From positions 1 through 32,572 of the forward strand of contig JANQRC010000065.1 in NCBI GenBank assembly GCA_028284745.1: DNA of 32,572 bases. The letters run 5' to 3'. Source of the DNA: Flavobacteriaceae bacterium. Lineage in GTDB: Bacteria; Bacteroidota; Bacteroidia; Flavobacteriales; Flavobacteriaceae. The notes beneath the pieces were generated by a model. That model worked only from the letters and a program-made list of their open reading frames with translations, was not told where the DNA came from and did not search any database. Within the stretch, counting starts at the first letter, position 1; each line of letters opens with the position of its first letter. Positions 26,174 through 32,572 of the stretch are shown here, piece by piece. A program made the position numbers and the translations under genes.

Positions 26174-27907
26174 TCAGCTTAATCTTATATCTGAGACCGA
26201 TGCACCAGAAGGAATCATCGGAAACACATTATCTTCTTTCTCGACACAGACTTCTAAGAAATAGGCATCCTTGCTAGCGATCATCTCTTGAACAGCTGAG
26301 GCCAACTCATTGCGTTTTGAAACACGCTTGGCCTCGATGTGATAGCCTTTGGCGATGGTCACAAAATCTGGATTGGTCAATTCTGTCGAAGCATAGCGCT
26401 TATCGAAGAACAGTTGCTGCCACTGGCGCACCATTCCTAAGAAATCATTATTCAGCACCACCACTTTTACGGGCACTTTGGTTTGAAAGATGGTGCCTAG
26501 TTCTTGAATGGTCATTTGATAGCTTCCGTCTCCAATGATGGCCACCACCTCGCGTTCTGGTGCACCCATCTTTGCCCCGATAGCAGCTGGCAATGCGAAG
26601 CCCATCGTTCCTAATCCTCCAGAAGTGAGGTTGCTCTTGCTGTGGTTGAACTTGGCATAACGGCAAGCGATCATCTGATGTTGTCCCACATCGGAAACGA
26701 TCACAGCATCACCACCGGAAGCATTGTTGATCTCCTTGATGACCTCTCCCATCGTCAATCCTTCCTTTTCGGGATATAGGTCGTTCTTTATCACCTTATC
26801 GAATTCTATGGCGTCTCGCTTTTTGAATTCTTCGTGCCATGCCTGATGAGCGTTCTCTTTGATCAATGGCAATAATAGTTGAAGTGTCTCCTTCACGTCG
26901 CCAAGTACCACTACATCTGCTTTCACGTTCTTATCGACTTCTGCGGGATCTATCTCGAAATGCAATACCGTAGCCTGTTTAGCATAGGTATCCAGATTAC
27001 CTGTAACGCGGTCATCGAAACGCATGCCCAATGCGATGAGCACATCGCATTCGTTGGTCAGCACATTAGGTCCATAGTTACCATGCATCCCAACCATGCC
27101 CACGTTTAGTGGATGTTCGGTTGGTAATGCCGAAAGTCCAAGAATTGTCCATGCTGCTGGGATTCCAGCTTTCTCGATCAATGTTTTTAGTTCTTCTTCT
27201 GCTTCGCCCAAAATGATGCCTTGACCCCAAACGATCAGAGGTTTCTTTGCTTCGTTTATCGCTTCGGCAGCTTCTTCAATTTTGAACATCGCTGGTTTGG
27301 GCGCAGGTTTGTAACTTCTGATCGCTGTACATTTCTTGTACTCAAAATCAAACTCGTCGAACTGGGCATTCTTCGTGATGTCGATCAACACTGGTCCTGG
27401 TCTTCCAGACTTGGCTATGTAGAATGCCTTGGCAAATACTTCAGGAATCTCTTCGGCTCTTGTGATCTGGTAATTCCATTTGGTGACAGGTGTGGATATC
27501 CCTACGATATCTGTTTCTTGAAAAGCATCAGAGCCAAGCAAATGACGTGGTACCTGGCCTGTTATGCATACCATGGGCGTAGAGTCTATCTGTGCATCTG
27601 CAATACCCGTAACAAGGTTGGTTGCCCCTGGCCCAGATGTAGCAATCGCCACGCCTACTTTTCCAGTAACCCTTGCATACCCTTGTGCTGAATGTGTGGC
27701 ACCTTGCTCGTGCCTAGTTAGCACATGGTGCAATTTGTCTTGATACTTATACAACTCGTCATAGACAGGCATGATGGCCCCACCTGGATATCCGTAGATG
27801 GTATCAACCCCTTCGGCCAGTAGGCAGCGGATCACTGCTTCTGCGCCAGAGATCCTTACAGATCTCTCTAACGCTTCTTGTGTCTTGATCAATGTCTTTG
27901 TTCCCAT
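26174..27907 (-). CDS. ilvB: Acetolactate synthase large (catalytic) subunit
   Basis: The thiamine-diphosphate enzyme makes acetolactate from two pyruvates or acetohydroxybutyrate from pyruvate and ketobutyrate. Counting from MGTKTLIK (577 residues), the catalytic Glu67 is in TRHEQGATHSAQGYARVTGK; GYPGGAIMPVYDEL, the FAD-binding middle domain (LGMRFDDRVTGNLDTYAKQA) and the ThDP motif GDGSYQMTIQELGTIFQTKVPVKVVVLNN follow. A TTG three codons upstream (27916) is possible, but the ATG at 27907 fits the family better. It lies 52 bp after ilvD, the gap holding a REP-like repeat. Confidence 0.97.
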   Translation of the reverse strand: MGTKTLIKTQEALERSVRISGAEAVIRCLLAEGVDTIYGYPGGAIMPVYDELYKYQDKLHHVLTRHEQGATHSAQGYARVTGKVGVAIATSGPGATNLVTGIADAQIDSTPMVCITGQVPRHLLGSDAFQETDIVGISTPVTKWNYQITRAEEIPEVFAKAFYIAKSGRPGPVLIDITKNAQFDEFDFEYKKCTAIRSYKPAPKPAMFKIEEAAEAINEAKKPLIVWGQGIILGEAEEELKTLIEKAGIPAAWTILGLSALPTEHPLNVGMVGMHGNYGPNVLTNECDVLIALGMRFDDRVTGNLDTYAKQATVLHFEIDPAEVDKNVKADVVVLGDVKETLQLLLPLIKENAHQAWHEEFKKRDAIEFDKVIKNDLYPEKEGLTMGEVIKEINNASGGDAVIVSDVGQHQMIACRYAKFNHSKSNLTSGGLGTMGFALPAAIGAKMGAPEREVVAIIGDGSYQMTIQELGTIFQTKVPVKVVVLNNDFLGMVRQWQQLFFDKRYASTELTNPDFVTIAKGYHIEAKRVSKRNELASAVQEMIASKDAYFLEVCVEKEDNVFPMIPSGASVSDIRLS

Positions 27908-27924
27908 AAAATACAATCAGTTAA

Positions 27925-27951
27925 TGACCCTTCGACCGCGCTCAGGGTGAC
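27925..27951. repeat. REP-like palindromic repeat inside the ilv operon
   Basis: TGACCCTTCGACCGCGCTCAGGGTGACA-type text with ACCCT/AGGGT arms, the reverse of the widespread 'CCTGAGCGnnGTCGAAGGG' intergenic repeat. It sits between ilvD and ilvB, where an RNA hairpin could affect stability or the ratio of the two products. It is related in style to the element at 6226-6292. Confidence 0.6.
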
Positions 27952-27959
27952 AGCATACT

Positions 27960-29636
27960 CTAAAACTCGTCGGTTACACAGCCTTGCGAGGCTGATGAAA
28001 CAATCTTTGCGTATTTGTATAATGAGCCCTTTTGGATGCGCAACGCAGGTGCTTCCCACTGTTTTTGGCGCGCTGCTAGCTCTTCATCTGAGATGTGAAA
28101 CTCGATAGAGTTCTTCTCTGCATCGATCGTGATCTGGTCACCATCCTTTATCAAGGCTATGTTACCACCTTCTTGCGCTTCTGGACAGATGTGCCCGACA
28201 ACGAAACCATGTGTGCCGCCAGAGAATCTTCCGTCGGTGATCAATGCCACATCTTTGCCCAGACCGGCACCCATGATCGCTGCGGTAGGCTTCAACATCT
28301 CGGGCATACCTGGGCCACCTTTGGGGCCTTCGTAACGAATGACCACTACATCGCCTTTCTTCACTTTACCGGTACGAATACCGTCATTCGCTTCAAATTC
28401 ACCATCAAACACACGCGCACTGCCAGTAAACTTGAGTCCTTCTTTACCTGTGATCTTTGCCACAGCTCCTTTCTCGGCCAGGTTTCCGTAGAGAATACGA
28501 ATGTGCCCTGTTTCTTTGATAGGGCTGCTTACGTCTTTTATTACTTGCTGCCCTTCTTGAAGGGCTTCCGCTTCCAATAGATTTTCTGCCAATGTCTTTC
28601 CTGTGACCGTCATACAGTCGCCGTGTAGCATGCCCTTCATGAGCATATATTTTAACACACCAGGGATGCCTCCTACTTCATGCACATCTTCCATGAGGTA
28701 TTTACCGCTAGGCTTTAGGTCGGCAAGAAATGGTGTTGTGTCGCTTATTCTCTGAAAATCATCAATAGTGAACTCTACCTTGGCAGCTTTTGCGATCGCT
28801 AAAAAGTGTAAGACCGCATTGGTAGACCCGCCGAGCACTGTGATCAAGCGCACTGCGTTCTCCAATGACTTTCTTGTTACGATATCGGAAGGTTTGATAT
28901 CTTTCTCTATCAATAAGCGCAATGCCTTACCTGCTTTGAGCGCATCCTCCTTTTTCTCCTTACCTGTGGCCGGGTTTGAAGAACTGTATGGCAATGACAT
29001 GCCCAATGCCTCGATCGAAGAAGCCATGGTGTTGGCCGTATACATACCACCACAGGCACCAGCTCCAGGACAGGCTTTTTGCACTACGCTTTTGTACTCA
29101 CTCTCTGAAATGCTCCCTGCTACTTTTTGCCCCCAAGCTTCAAAAGCTGAAACCACATCCAGCTTTTTGCCAGCATGGCAACCAGAATCTATGGTACCGC
29201 CATACAATAATACGGATGGGCGATCCAATCGTAACATGGCCATCAATGCTCCTGGCATATTCTTGTCGCAACCCACTACAGTGACCAGACCGTCATAAGA
29301 CATGGCCTGGACGACTGTTTCCATGGAATCGGCAATGATATCCCTTGAAGGCAGTGAATATCGCATTCCTGGGGTTCCCATGGAGATACCATCACTTACG
29401 CCAATTGTATTGAAGATAAGCCCAACAAGGTCTTCTTCTTGTGTGCCTTGCTTGACCAGCTTTGCCAGATCGTTCAGGTGCATATTGCATGGATTGCCTT
29501 CGTAGCCTGTACTGGCAATGCCCACGAACGGTTTTTGAAAATCTTCGTCGGTTAGTCCGATCGCATGCAACATGGCTTGTGCCGCTGGTTGCGTTGGGTC
29601 TTGTGTTACGCGCTTACTATACTTGTTTAATTCCAT
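27960..29636 (-). CDS. ilvD: Dihydroxy-acid dehydratase
   Basis: Dehydrates dihydroxy acids to the 2-keto acid precursors of Val, Leu and Ile using a [2Fe-2S] cluster. The 558-residue protein has the three cluster Cys at residues 50 (GNPCNMH), 123 (VGCDKNMPG) and 195 ([16 protein letters not shown]), DRFSGGTHG-like [22 protein letters not shown], and the end QGCVTDEF. First gene of ilvDBNCA. A 277-nt leader with a Thr/Ile/Val-rich peptide and a terminator-like hairpin precedes it, so expression is likely controlled by attenuation. Confidence 0.97.
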   Translation of the reverse strand: MELNKYSKRVTQDPTQPAAQAMLHAIGLTDEDFQKPFVGIASTGYEGNPCNMHLNDLAKLVKQGTQEEDLVGLIFNTIGVSDGISMGTPGMRYSLPSRDIIADSMETVVQAMSYDGLVTVVGCDKNMPGALMAMLRLDRPSVLLYGGTIDSGCHAGKKLDVVSAFEAWGQKVAGSISESEYKSVVQKACPGAGACGGMYTANTMASSIEALGMSLPYSSSNPATGKEKKEDALKAGKALRLLIEKDIKPSDIVTRKSLENAVRLITVLGGSTNAVLHFLAIAKAAKVEFTIDDFQRISDTTPFLADLKPSGKYLMEDVHEVGGIPGVLKYMLMKGMLHGDCMTVTGKTLAENLLEAEALQEGQQVIKDVSSPIKETGHIRILYGNLAEKGAVAKITGKEGLKFTGSARVFDGEFEANDGIRTGKVKKGDVVVIRYEGPKGGPGMPEMLKPTAAIMGAGLGKDVALITDGRFSGGTHGFVVGHICPEAQEGGNIALIKDGDQITIDAEKNSIEFHISDEELAARQKQWEAPALRIQKGSLYKYAKIVSSASQGCVTDEF

Positions 29637-29799
29637 TAAAGATCTACTTCTAATTCGAAATTACTTTATCAACCTTTTTGTTGACCATAGGTTTTGTTCT
29701 GCTCATTAAATTCAATCAAAATGAAAAAACAATAATCATCTGTAAATCAGAATCTTATTTATTTAAAAATTATTATTCCCAATGACATCTTTCCGTCTC

Positions 29800-29828
29800 A
29801 AAAAAAAACCTTCCAAGATCATGGAAGG
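29800..29828 (-). terminator. Attenuator hairpin in the ilv leader
   Basis: On the reverse strand CCTTCCA (29828-29822), a 6-nt loop, TGGAAGG (29815-29809) and nine Ts (29808-29800) form a canonical intrinsic terminator. It lies 28 nt beyond the leader peptide stop and 163 nt before the ilvD ATG, so readthrough must be allowed for the operon to be expressed. Confidence 0.88.
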
Positions 29829-29856
29829 CACTGATACTATATATATAATACCCTCA

Positions 29857-29913
29857 TCATTCGTAAACAATGACGATATCTATAATGAAGGTATTTGTGG
29901 TTATCGTGTTCAT
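29857..29913 (-). CDS. ilv operon leader peptide (Thr/Ile/Val-rich, 18 residues)
   Basis: The reverse strand encodes MNTITTNTFIIDIVIVYE. Eleven of 18 residues are Thr (4), Ile (5) or Val (2), and there is a run ATT ATA GAT ATC GTC ATT GTT; no Leu is present. It ends 28 nt before an intrinsic terminator upstream of ilvD. This is the layout of ribosome-mediated attenuation, in which shortage of charged tRNA stalls the ribosome and prevents terminator formation. Thr plus Ile plus Val content fits an operon containing ilvA. A possible promoter at 29952-29923 would place transcription start very close to the ATG, making it nearly leaderless. I could not resolve the antiterminator by eye, though ACCTTC (29892-29887) is complementary to GAAGGT in the hairpin's 3' side. 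Confidence 0.82.
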   Translation of the reverse strand: MNTITTNTFIIDIVIVYE

Positions 29914-29922
29914 TAGGCAGTA

Positions 29923-29952
29923 CAATATTATCTAGAATCGGCATGTTCTCAA
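29923..29952 (-). promoter_or_regulatory. Candidate promoter of the ilv operon
   Basis: Reverse strand: TTG (29952-29950), 19-nt spacer, TAATATTG (29930-29923), one mismatch from the Bacteroidota TAnnTTTG box. Start would fall around 29917, just before the leader ATG at 29913, which is unusually close. Confidence 0.45.
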
Positions 29953-29984
29953 AAACCGCATCATACTTTTAAGGATATCTCAAT

Positions 29985-30027
29985 AAAGAAAGGGGTTGGC
30001 AGCTTTTTATTCACGCCAAACCCTTTT
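29985..30027. terminator. Terminator after the TonB gene
   Basis: GGGGTTGGC (29992-30000) and GCCAAACCC (30015-30023) pair with one mismatch across a 14-nt loop. On the reverse strand a T-rich run (TTTCTTT) follows the hairpin, 31 nt past the tonB stop. It isolates tonB from the ilv operon. Confidence 0.75.
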
Positions 30028-30054
30028 CAATTGACAAGTTGATGATCATGGAAC

Positions 30055-30783
30055 TCAGCTGTTCATCAACTTGAAGTTAATTGGGATGCTAAAGCCCATG
30101 CTAACTTTCTTTCCGCGTTGTTCACCAGGCGTGAACTTCGGAAGTTTAGCGATGATCCTTCGAGCTTCTTTTTCTAGTGTCTTGTCTGGACCACGCATGC
30201 GTATGTTGGTCACATTGCCTTCTCGGTCTACCACAAATTGCACATAGACCCTACCTTGTATCCCTAGTTCCTTGGCTACGTCAGGGTATTTAAAGTGTTT
30301 CTGGATGTGTCGGTTCATCTTTTCATTGAAGCATTGGCGAGCCTGGGTCTTTGAAAGTCCTTCACATCCTGGAAACATCGCAACCTTTTCGATCACAGCA
30401 AAAGGCACTACAATATCTTCCACCTCTTCCTCTACCGCAACGTCATCCACATCAACAATGGCTTCAGCAATTACCTCATCCTGATTGGTCTCGGTAGATT
30501 CAATGACTGTTTCCTCGATCTCAGAATCATCTTCAACGACCTCGATGAGCACTGGAGCAGCTGGCGGTGGCGGTGGTGGCGGAAGGTTTTTAAGGTCTAC
30601 GACAGGGATCTCTTCTTCGGGCTCTTGCTGAGCTACGTATTCTTCTACATCGAAGGTTTGCTTCTCATAGGTCTTCATCTCCAAAGCTCTCCATGTAAGG
30701 AAGAGGATCAGACACAATCCAAAGGAGAAATACACTCCCGAATTTCTCTTAAGGTCTACTTTTGGGTTTTTTTTGAGTTCCAT
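30055..30783 (-). CDS. Energy transducer TonB family protein
   Basis: A 242-residue envelope protein that would pass proton-motive energy from ExbB/ExbD to outer-membrane TonB-dependent receptors. Visible parts: a short cytoplasmic start, one membrane helix (GVYFSFGLCLILFLTWRAL, ~16-34), a Pro run (NLPPPPPPPAAP) and an acidic periplasmic spacer (~60-125), and the C-terminal TonB domain (~150-242: KYPDVAKELGIQGRVYVQFVVDREGNVTNIRMRG ... FTPGEQRGKKVSMGFSIPINFKL). The YP motif and RVYVQFVVD strand are typical. It is divergent from the nitroreductase gene. Bacteroidota carry several such paralogues, so no symbol is given. Confidence 0.93.
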   Translation of the reverse strand: MELKKNPKVDLKRNSGVYFSFGLCLILFLTWRALEMKTYEKQTFDVEEYVAQQEPEEEIPVVDLKNLPPPPPPPAAPVLIEVVEDDSEIEETVIESTETNQDEVIAEAIVDVDDVAVEEEVEDIVVPFAVIEKVAMFPGCEGLSKTQARQCFNEKMNRHIQKHFKYPDVAKELGIQGRVYVQFVVDREGNVTNIRMRGPDKTLEKEARRIIAKLPKFTPGEQRGKKVSMGFSIPINFKLMNS

Positions 30784-30831
30784 GACATTGTAATTTTACT
30801 TAAAGATACCCGGCAAGGCATGGAAAAAATA

Positions 30832-30843
30832 TGACATTTGTCA
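30832..30843. promoter_or_regulatory. TGACA-N2-TGTCA dyad between tonB and nitroreductase genes
   Basis: TGACA-TT-TGTCA is a perfect 5-bp inverted repeat 49 nt from the tonB start, with another CTGACA at 30846-30851 and GTGTCG at 30859-30864 close by. It resembles the dyad at 328-340 upstream of dnaK. A shared regulator is possible but unproved. Confidence 0.4.
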
Positions 30844-30880
30844 GTCTGACATTCAGAAGTGTCGTTTGTGTCTTAGATCG

Positions 30881-30888
30881 TATCTTCG
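30881..30888 (+). promoter_or_regulatory. Candidate -7 box of the nitroreductase gene
   Basis: TATCTTCG followed by CA is one base from the TAnnTTTG box frequent in Flavobacteriia. It would start transcription near 30895, about 20 nt before the ATG at 30914, which argues against the upstream TTG (30866) as start. At 19 nt upstream there is GTG instead of TTG. Confidence 0.35.
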
Positions 30889-30913
30889 CATCACCATTCT
30901 CAATACAAACCAG

Positions 30914-31645
30914 ATGCAAGAGAAAACCGTTACCGAAGCTATAACGTACCGAAGGTCGGTACGTGTTTTCAGGGCTGATGCTGAAATAGATACTGACCTT
31001 GTGAGGCAGTGCATCGAAAATGCTGTATTGGCACCCACGAGTAGCAACCTTCAGCTATGGCAGTTCATCCATATTATTGATAAAGCTACCTTGGAAAGAA
31101 TGACCGAAGCTTGCTTAGGGCAGAATGCTGCGAGGACGGCCAAGCAACTTGTGGTTGTGGTCGCGCGAAGAGACCTGTGGCGCAAACGGGCCAAGGCAAA
31201 CATCGCCTTTCTTAGGTCTGCCATAGGAGACAAGCCTGAATCTGAGTACAGCAAGCGCGAAAAGTTTGCCATCAACTACTATAGAAAGTTAATTCCCACG
31301 ATATATACTGAATTTCTAGGGCTACTAGGTTGGTCTCGCTATGCATTGTTTAACATAATAGGGGTCATGAACCCTACCTACAGGCAAGTTCGCAAAAGTG
31401 ACCTGCGAATTGTCGCTCACAAAAGTGCTGGTCTGGCTGCACAGAACTTCATGCTGAGCATGGCCGCCATCGGGTACGATACTTGCCCTATGGAAGGTAG
31501 TGACACGCTTCGCGTGAAGCGCATACTTGGATTGCCTAGAGGTGCCGAGATCAATATGGTAATTGGATGTGGCATTAGAGATGCTAAGGGCATATACGCG
31601 GAACGCTTTAGAGTTCCTCTTCATGAGGTCTATCAGCAAGTCTGA
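30914..31645 (+). CDS. Nitroreductase-family flavoprotein
   Basis: A 243-residue FMN-dependent oxidoreductase-like protein. The start MQEKTVTEAITYRRSVRVFRADAEID and NAVLAPTSSNLQLWQFIHI (RRS and PTSxNxQ motifs) are the FMN-binding signature of the nitroreductase fold; later AHKSAGLAAQNFMLSMAAIGYDTCPMEGSD and MVIGCGIRDAKG complete it. A ~40-residue insertion (RKLIPTIYTEFLGLLGWSRYALFN) in the middle is longer than in NfsB-type enzymes and partly hydrophobic. The natural substrate cannot be told. The ATG at 30914 is preferred to an upstream TTG (30866) on the basis of the promoter box. The 3' end overlaps the convergent pxpC gene by 38 bp. Confidence 0.88.
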   Translation: MQEKTVTEAITYRRSVRVFRADAEIDTDLVRQCIENAVLAPTSSNLQLWQFIHIIDKATLERMTEACLGQNAARTAKQLVVVVARRDLWRKRAKANIAFLRSAIGDKPESEYSKREKFAINYYRKLIPTIYTEFLGLLGWSRYALFNIIGVMNPTYRQVRKSDLRIVAHKSAGLAAQNFMLSMAAIGYDTCPMEGSDTLRVKRILGLPRGAEINMVIGCGIRDAKGIYAERFRVPLHEVYQQV

Positions 31646-32501
31646 ACTTCACCTTGTCGCCAGCTCGCTTTTGGGCCAATCGGTCGATCGACGCTTCTGT
31701 GAGTTGCAATACCCTTGGATAACCGCCTGTTACCTGTGCGTCGCGCATGAGCGCCATTAGTTGCCCGCAAGGTGTAATTTGTACCATACCAGGTGCTATC
31801 GATGCAGTAAGAATTTCAGACGATGTACTCTTCAATGTCTCTTCAAACTGATAGGCCATGCGATTGCTGCTCGACTTAATGGTGAAGTGCTTATCGAACA
31901 GCAGTCCTTTGTTTTCAAATACTTCAAACTCAGGCCCCGGACAGACTGCTAATTCTTTGGCATTGAAATGGCTATACTTTATTTGAGTTTCTGAAAAGGT
32001 TTTCTTATGGTCTTCAATACCATTGAAGATCTTCAGTACGTCTCCTTTTTTAAGACTGGATGAATCAGTAACTGGCCAATAGTAGCTTCTACTGTTCATG
32101 ATGAGAGGAACATCAAATCCTCCTAAAACGGCCAGGTATCCTCTAGCCCCATAGTACATCTTCCCAAAGGAAAGCACATCGCCAGCCCTTAACTCGATAC
32201 ACCTGTACATCGGCACTTCGACCTCATTCACGAGAACTTCAATTCCTGCTCCGGCAATGGCCACAACAGTTTCAGCGGAAAAAAGCAATTTGGGGCCTAC
32301 CAAGGCAAATTCCATGACAGCAGCACTTTGGTCGTTTCCTAATAAGTCATTGCCTATTTTTGCTGAAAGCGCATCCATGACACCAGCCCTTGGCACACCG
32401 TGACTGCGATAGCCCACTCGTCCCATATCTTGTATGGTCGCAAAGAATCCAGGGTCAATTATGGTAACTTTAGACCTCAATCTCAACACTCTTTGGGACA
32501 T
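31608..32501 (-). CDS. pxpC: 5-oxoprolinase subunit C (biotin-dependent carboxyltransferase/KipA family)
   Basis: A 297-residue member of the PxpC/KipA (carboxyltransferase domain AHS2) family, a subunit of the prokaryotic ATP-dependent 5-oxoprolinase PxpABC that opens pyroglutamate to glutamate. Family landmarks: VTIIDPGFFATIQDMGRVGYRSHGVPRAGVMD, NDLLGNDQSAAVMEFALVGP, RGYLAVLGGFDVP, SNRMAYQFE, SAPGMVQ-like ASIAPGMVQITPCGQLMALMRDAQVTGGYPRV and LAQKRAGDKVKFRL. Length is slightly short (usual ~310-330). The pxpB 3' end overlaps its start by 32 bp, showing an operon. Start at 32501 is the first ATG; GTG/TTG codons a few residues on are alternatives. Confidence 0.9.
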   Translation of the reverse strand: MSQRVLRLRSKVTIIDPGFFATIQDMGRVGYRSHGVPRAGVMDALSAKIGNDLLGNDQSAAVMEFALVGPKLLFSAETVVAIAGAGIEVLVNEVEVPMYRCIELRAGDVLSFGKMYYGARGYLAVLGGFDVPLIMNSRSYYWPVTDSSSLKKGDVLKIFNGIEDHKKTFSETQIKYSHFNAKELAVCPGPEFEVFENKGLLFDKHFTIKSSSNRMAYQFEETLKSTSSEILTASIAPGMVQITPCGQLMALMRDAQVTGGYPRVLQLTEASIDRLAQKRAGDKVKFRLADRPHEEEL

Positions 32502-32572
32502 ATATACCGTTCTCTACCATTTTTTTGATGTTCTGATGCTCCCGCATGGTCACCGGCACAAACTTGACCTGG
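32470..32572 (-). CDS. pxpB: 5-oxoprolinase subunit B (KipI family), C-terminal fragment cut by the window edge
   Basis: The reverse-strand frame ending at 32470 reads QVKFVPVTMREHQNIKKMVE then NGIYVPKSVEIEV and stop. The 'G..V.FVPV....' ending is that of PxpB/KipI proteins, where it closes the carboxyltransferase domain (AHS1). Only 33 residues are in the window. The overlap with the pxpC start and the usual pxpB-pxpC order support the call. Confidence 0.8.
   Translation of the reverse strand, partial: QVKFVPVTMREHQNIKKMVENGIYVPKSVEIEV

Noticed and set aside
31608-31645. 38-bp overlap of the convergent nitroreductase and pxpC genes as a sign of a frameshift
   Set aside because: Both C-termini look natural for their families, and convergent overlaps occur elsewhere in this window (19714-19722, 6840-6843).

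Overview
The window looks like chromosomal DNA of a marine-type Flavobacteriaceae species (Bacteroidota). Supporting signs: MKR/MKT-type lipoproteins, DUF4252 and TonB proteins, almost no Shine-Dalgarno sites, Bacteroidota-style promoter boxes (TTG-N19-TAnnTTTG), a short LeuA, and a long (E. coli-type) ketol-acid reductoisomerase. By eye, core genes are about 47-48% G+C.

Left part (1-8.4 kb): the 5' end of dnaK; a 1152-residue secreted protein joining a MACPF/perforin-like domain to about 19 ankyrin-type repeats; a small secreted NTF2/SnoaL-like protein; panB; an RluA-family pseudouridine synthase; a DUF4252 lipoprotein; and a helical-repeat protein of unknown function.

Branched-chain amino acid genes: leuA-leuC-leuD-leuB run rightwards (8.5-12.8 kb) and end at a clear terminator. 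ilvD-ilvB-ilvN-ilvC-ilvA run leftwards (29.6-22.9 kb), so the two operons face each other. Together they encode most of Ile/Val/Leu synthesis; only the shared transaminase IlvE is absent. Upstream of ilvD there is an 18-codon leader ORF of which 11 codons are Thr, Ile or Val, followed by a hairpin with a T9 run. This is a strong candidate for ribosome-mediated attenuation.

Between the two operons (12.9-21 kb) lies an A+T-richer accessory island. It holds a secreted ricin-type lectin, a collagen-like lipoprotein, a subtilisin-family lipoprotein protease, a 912-residue TPR-CHAT (caspase-fold) protein with a C-terminal membrane anchor, and a convergent ECF sigma factor / membrane TPR (anti-sigma-like) pair. 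The lectin, collagen-like and subtilase genes share the exact motif TGTTAACCTT, in the same orientation, 60, 58 and 56 nt upstream of their start codons; no other copy was found. It resembles an ECF-type -35 element, so these genes may form a regulon of the neighbouring sigma factor. This is the best candidate for an undescribed system: a surface protease and a caspase-like protein with a dedicated sigma factor. A GapN-type dehydrogenase separates it from ilvA.

Right end (30-32.6 kb): an energy transducer TonB protein, a divergent nitroreductase-family protein, and part of a 5-oxoprolinase operon (pxpC complete, pxpB 3' end). No tRNA, rRNA, CRISPR array or recognisable transposase was seen.
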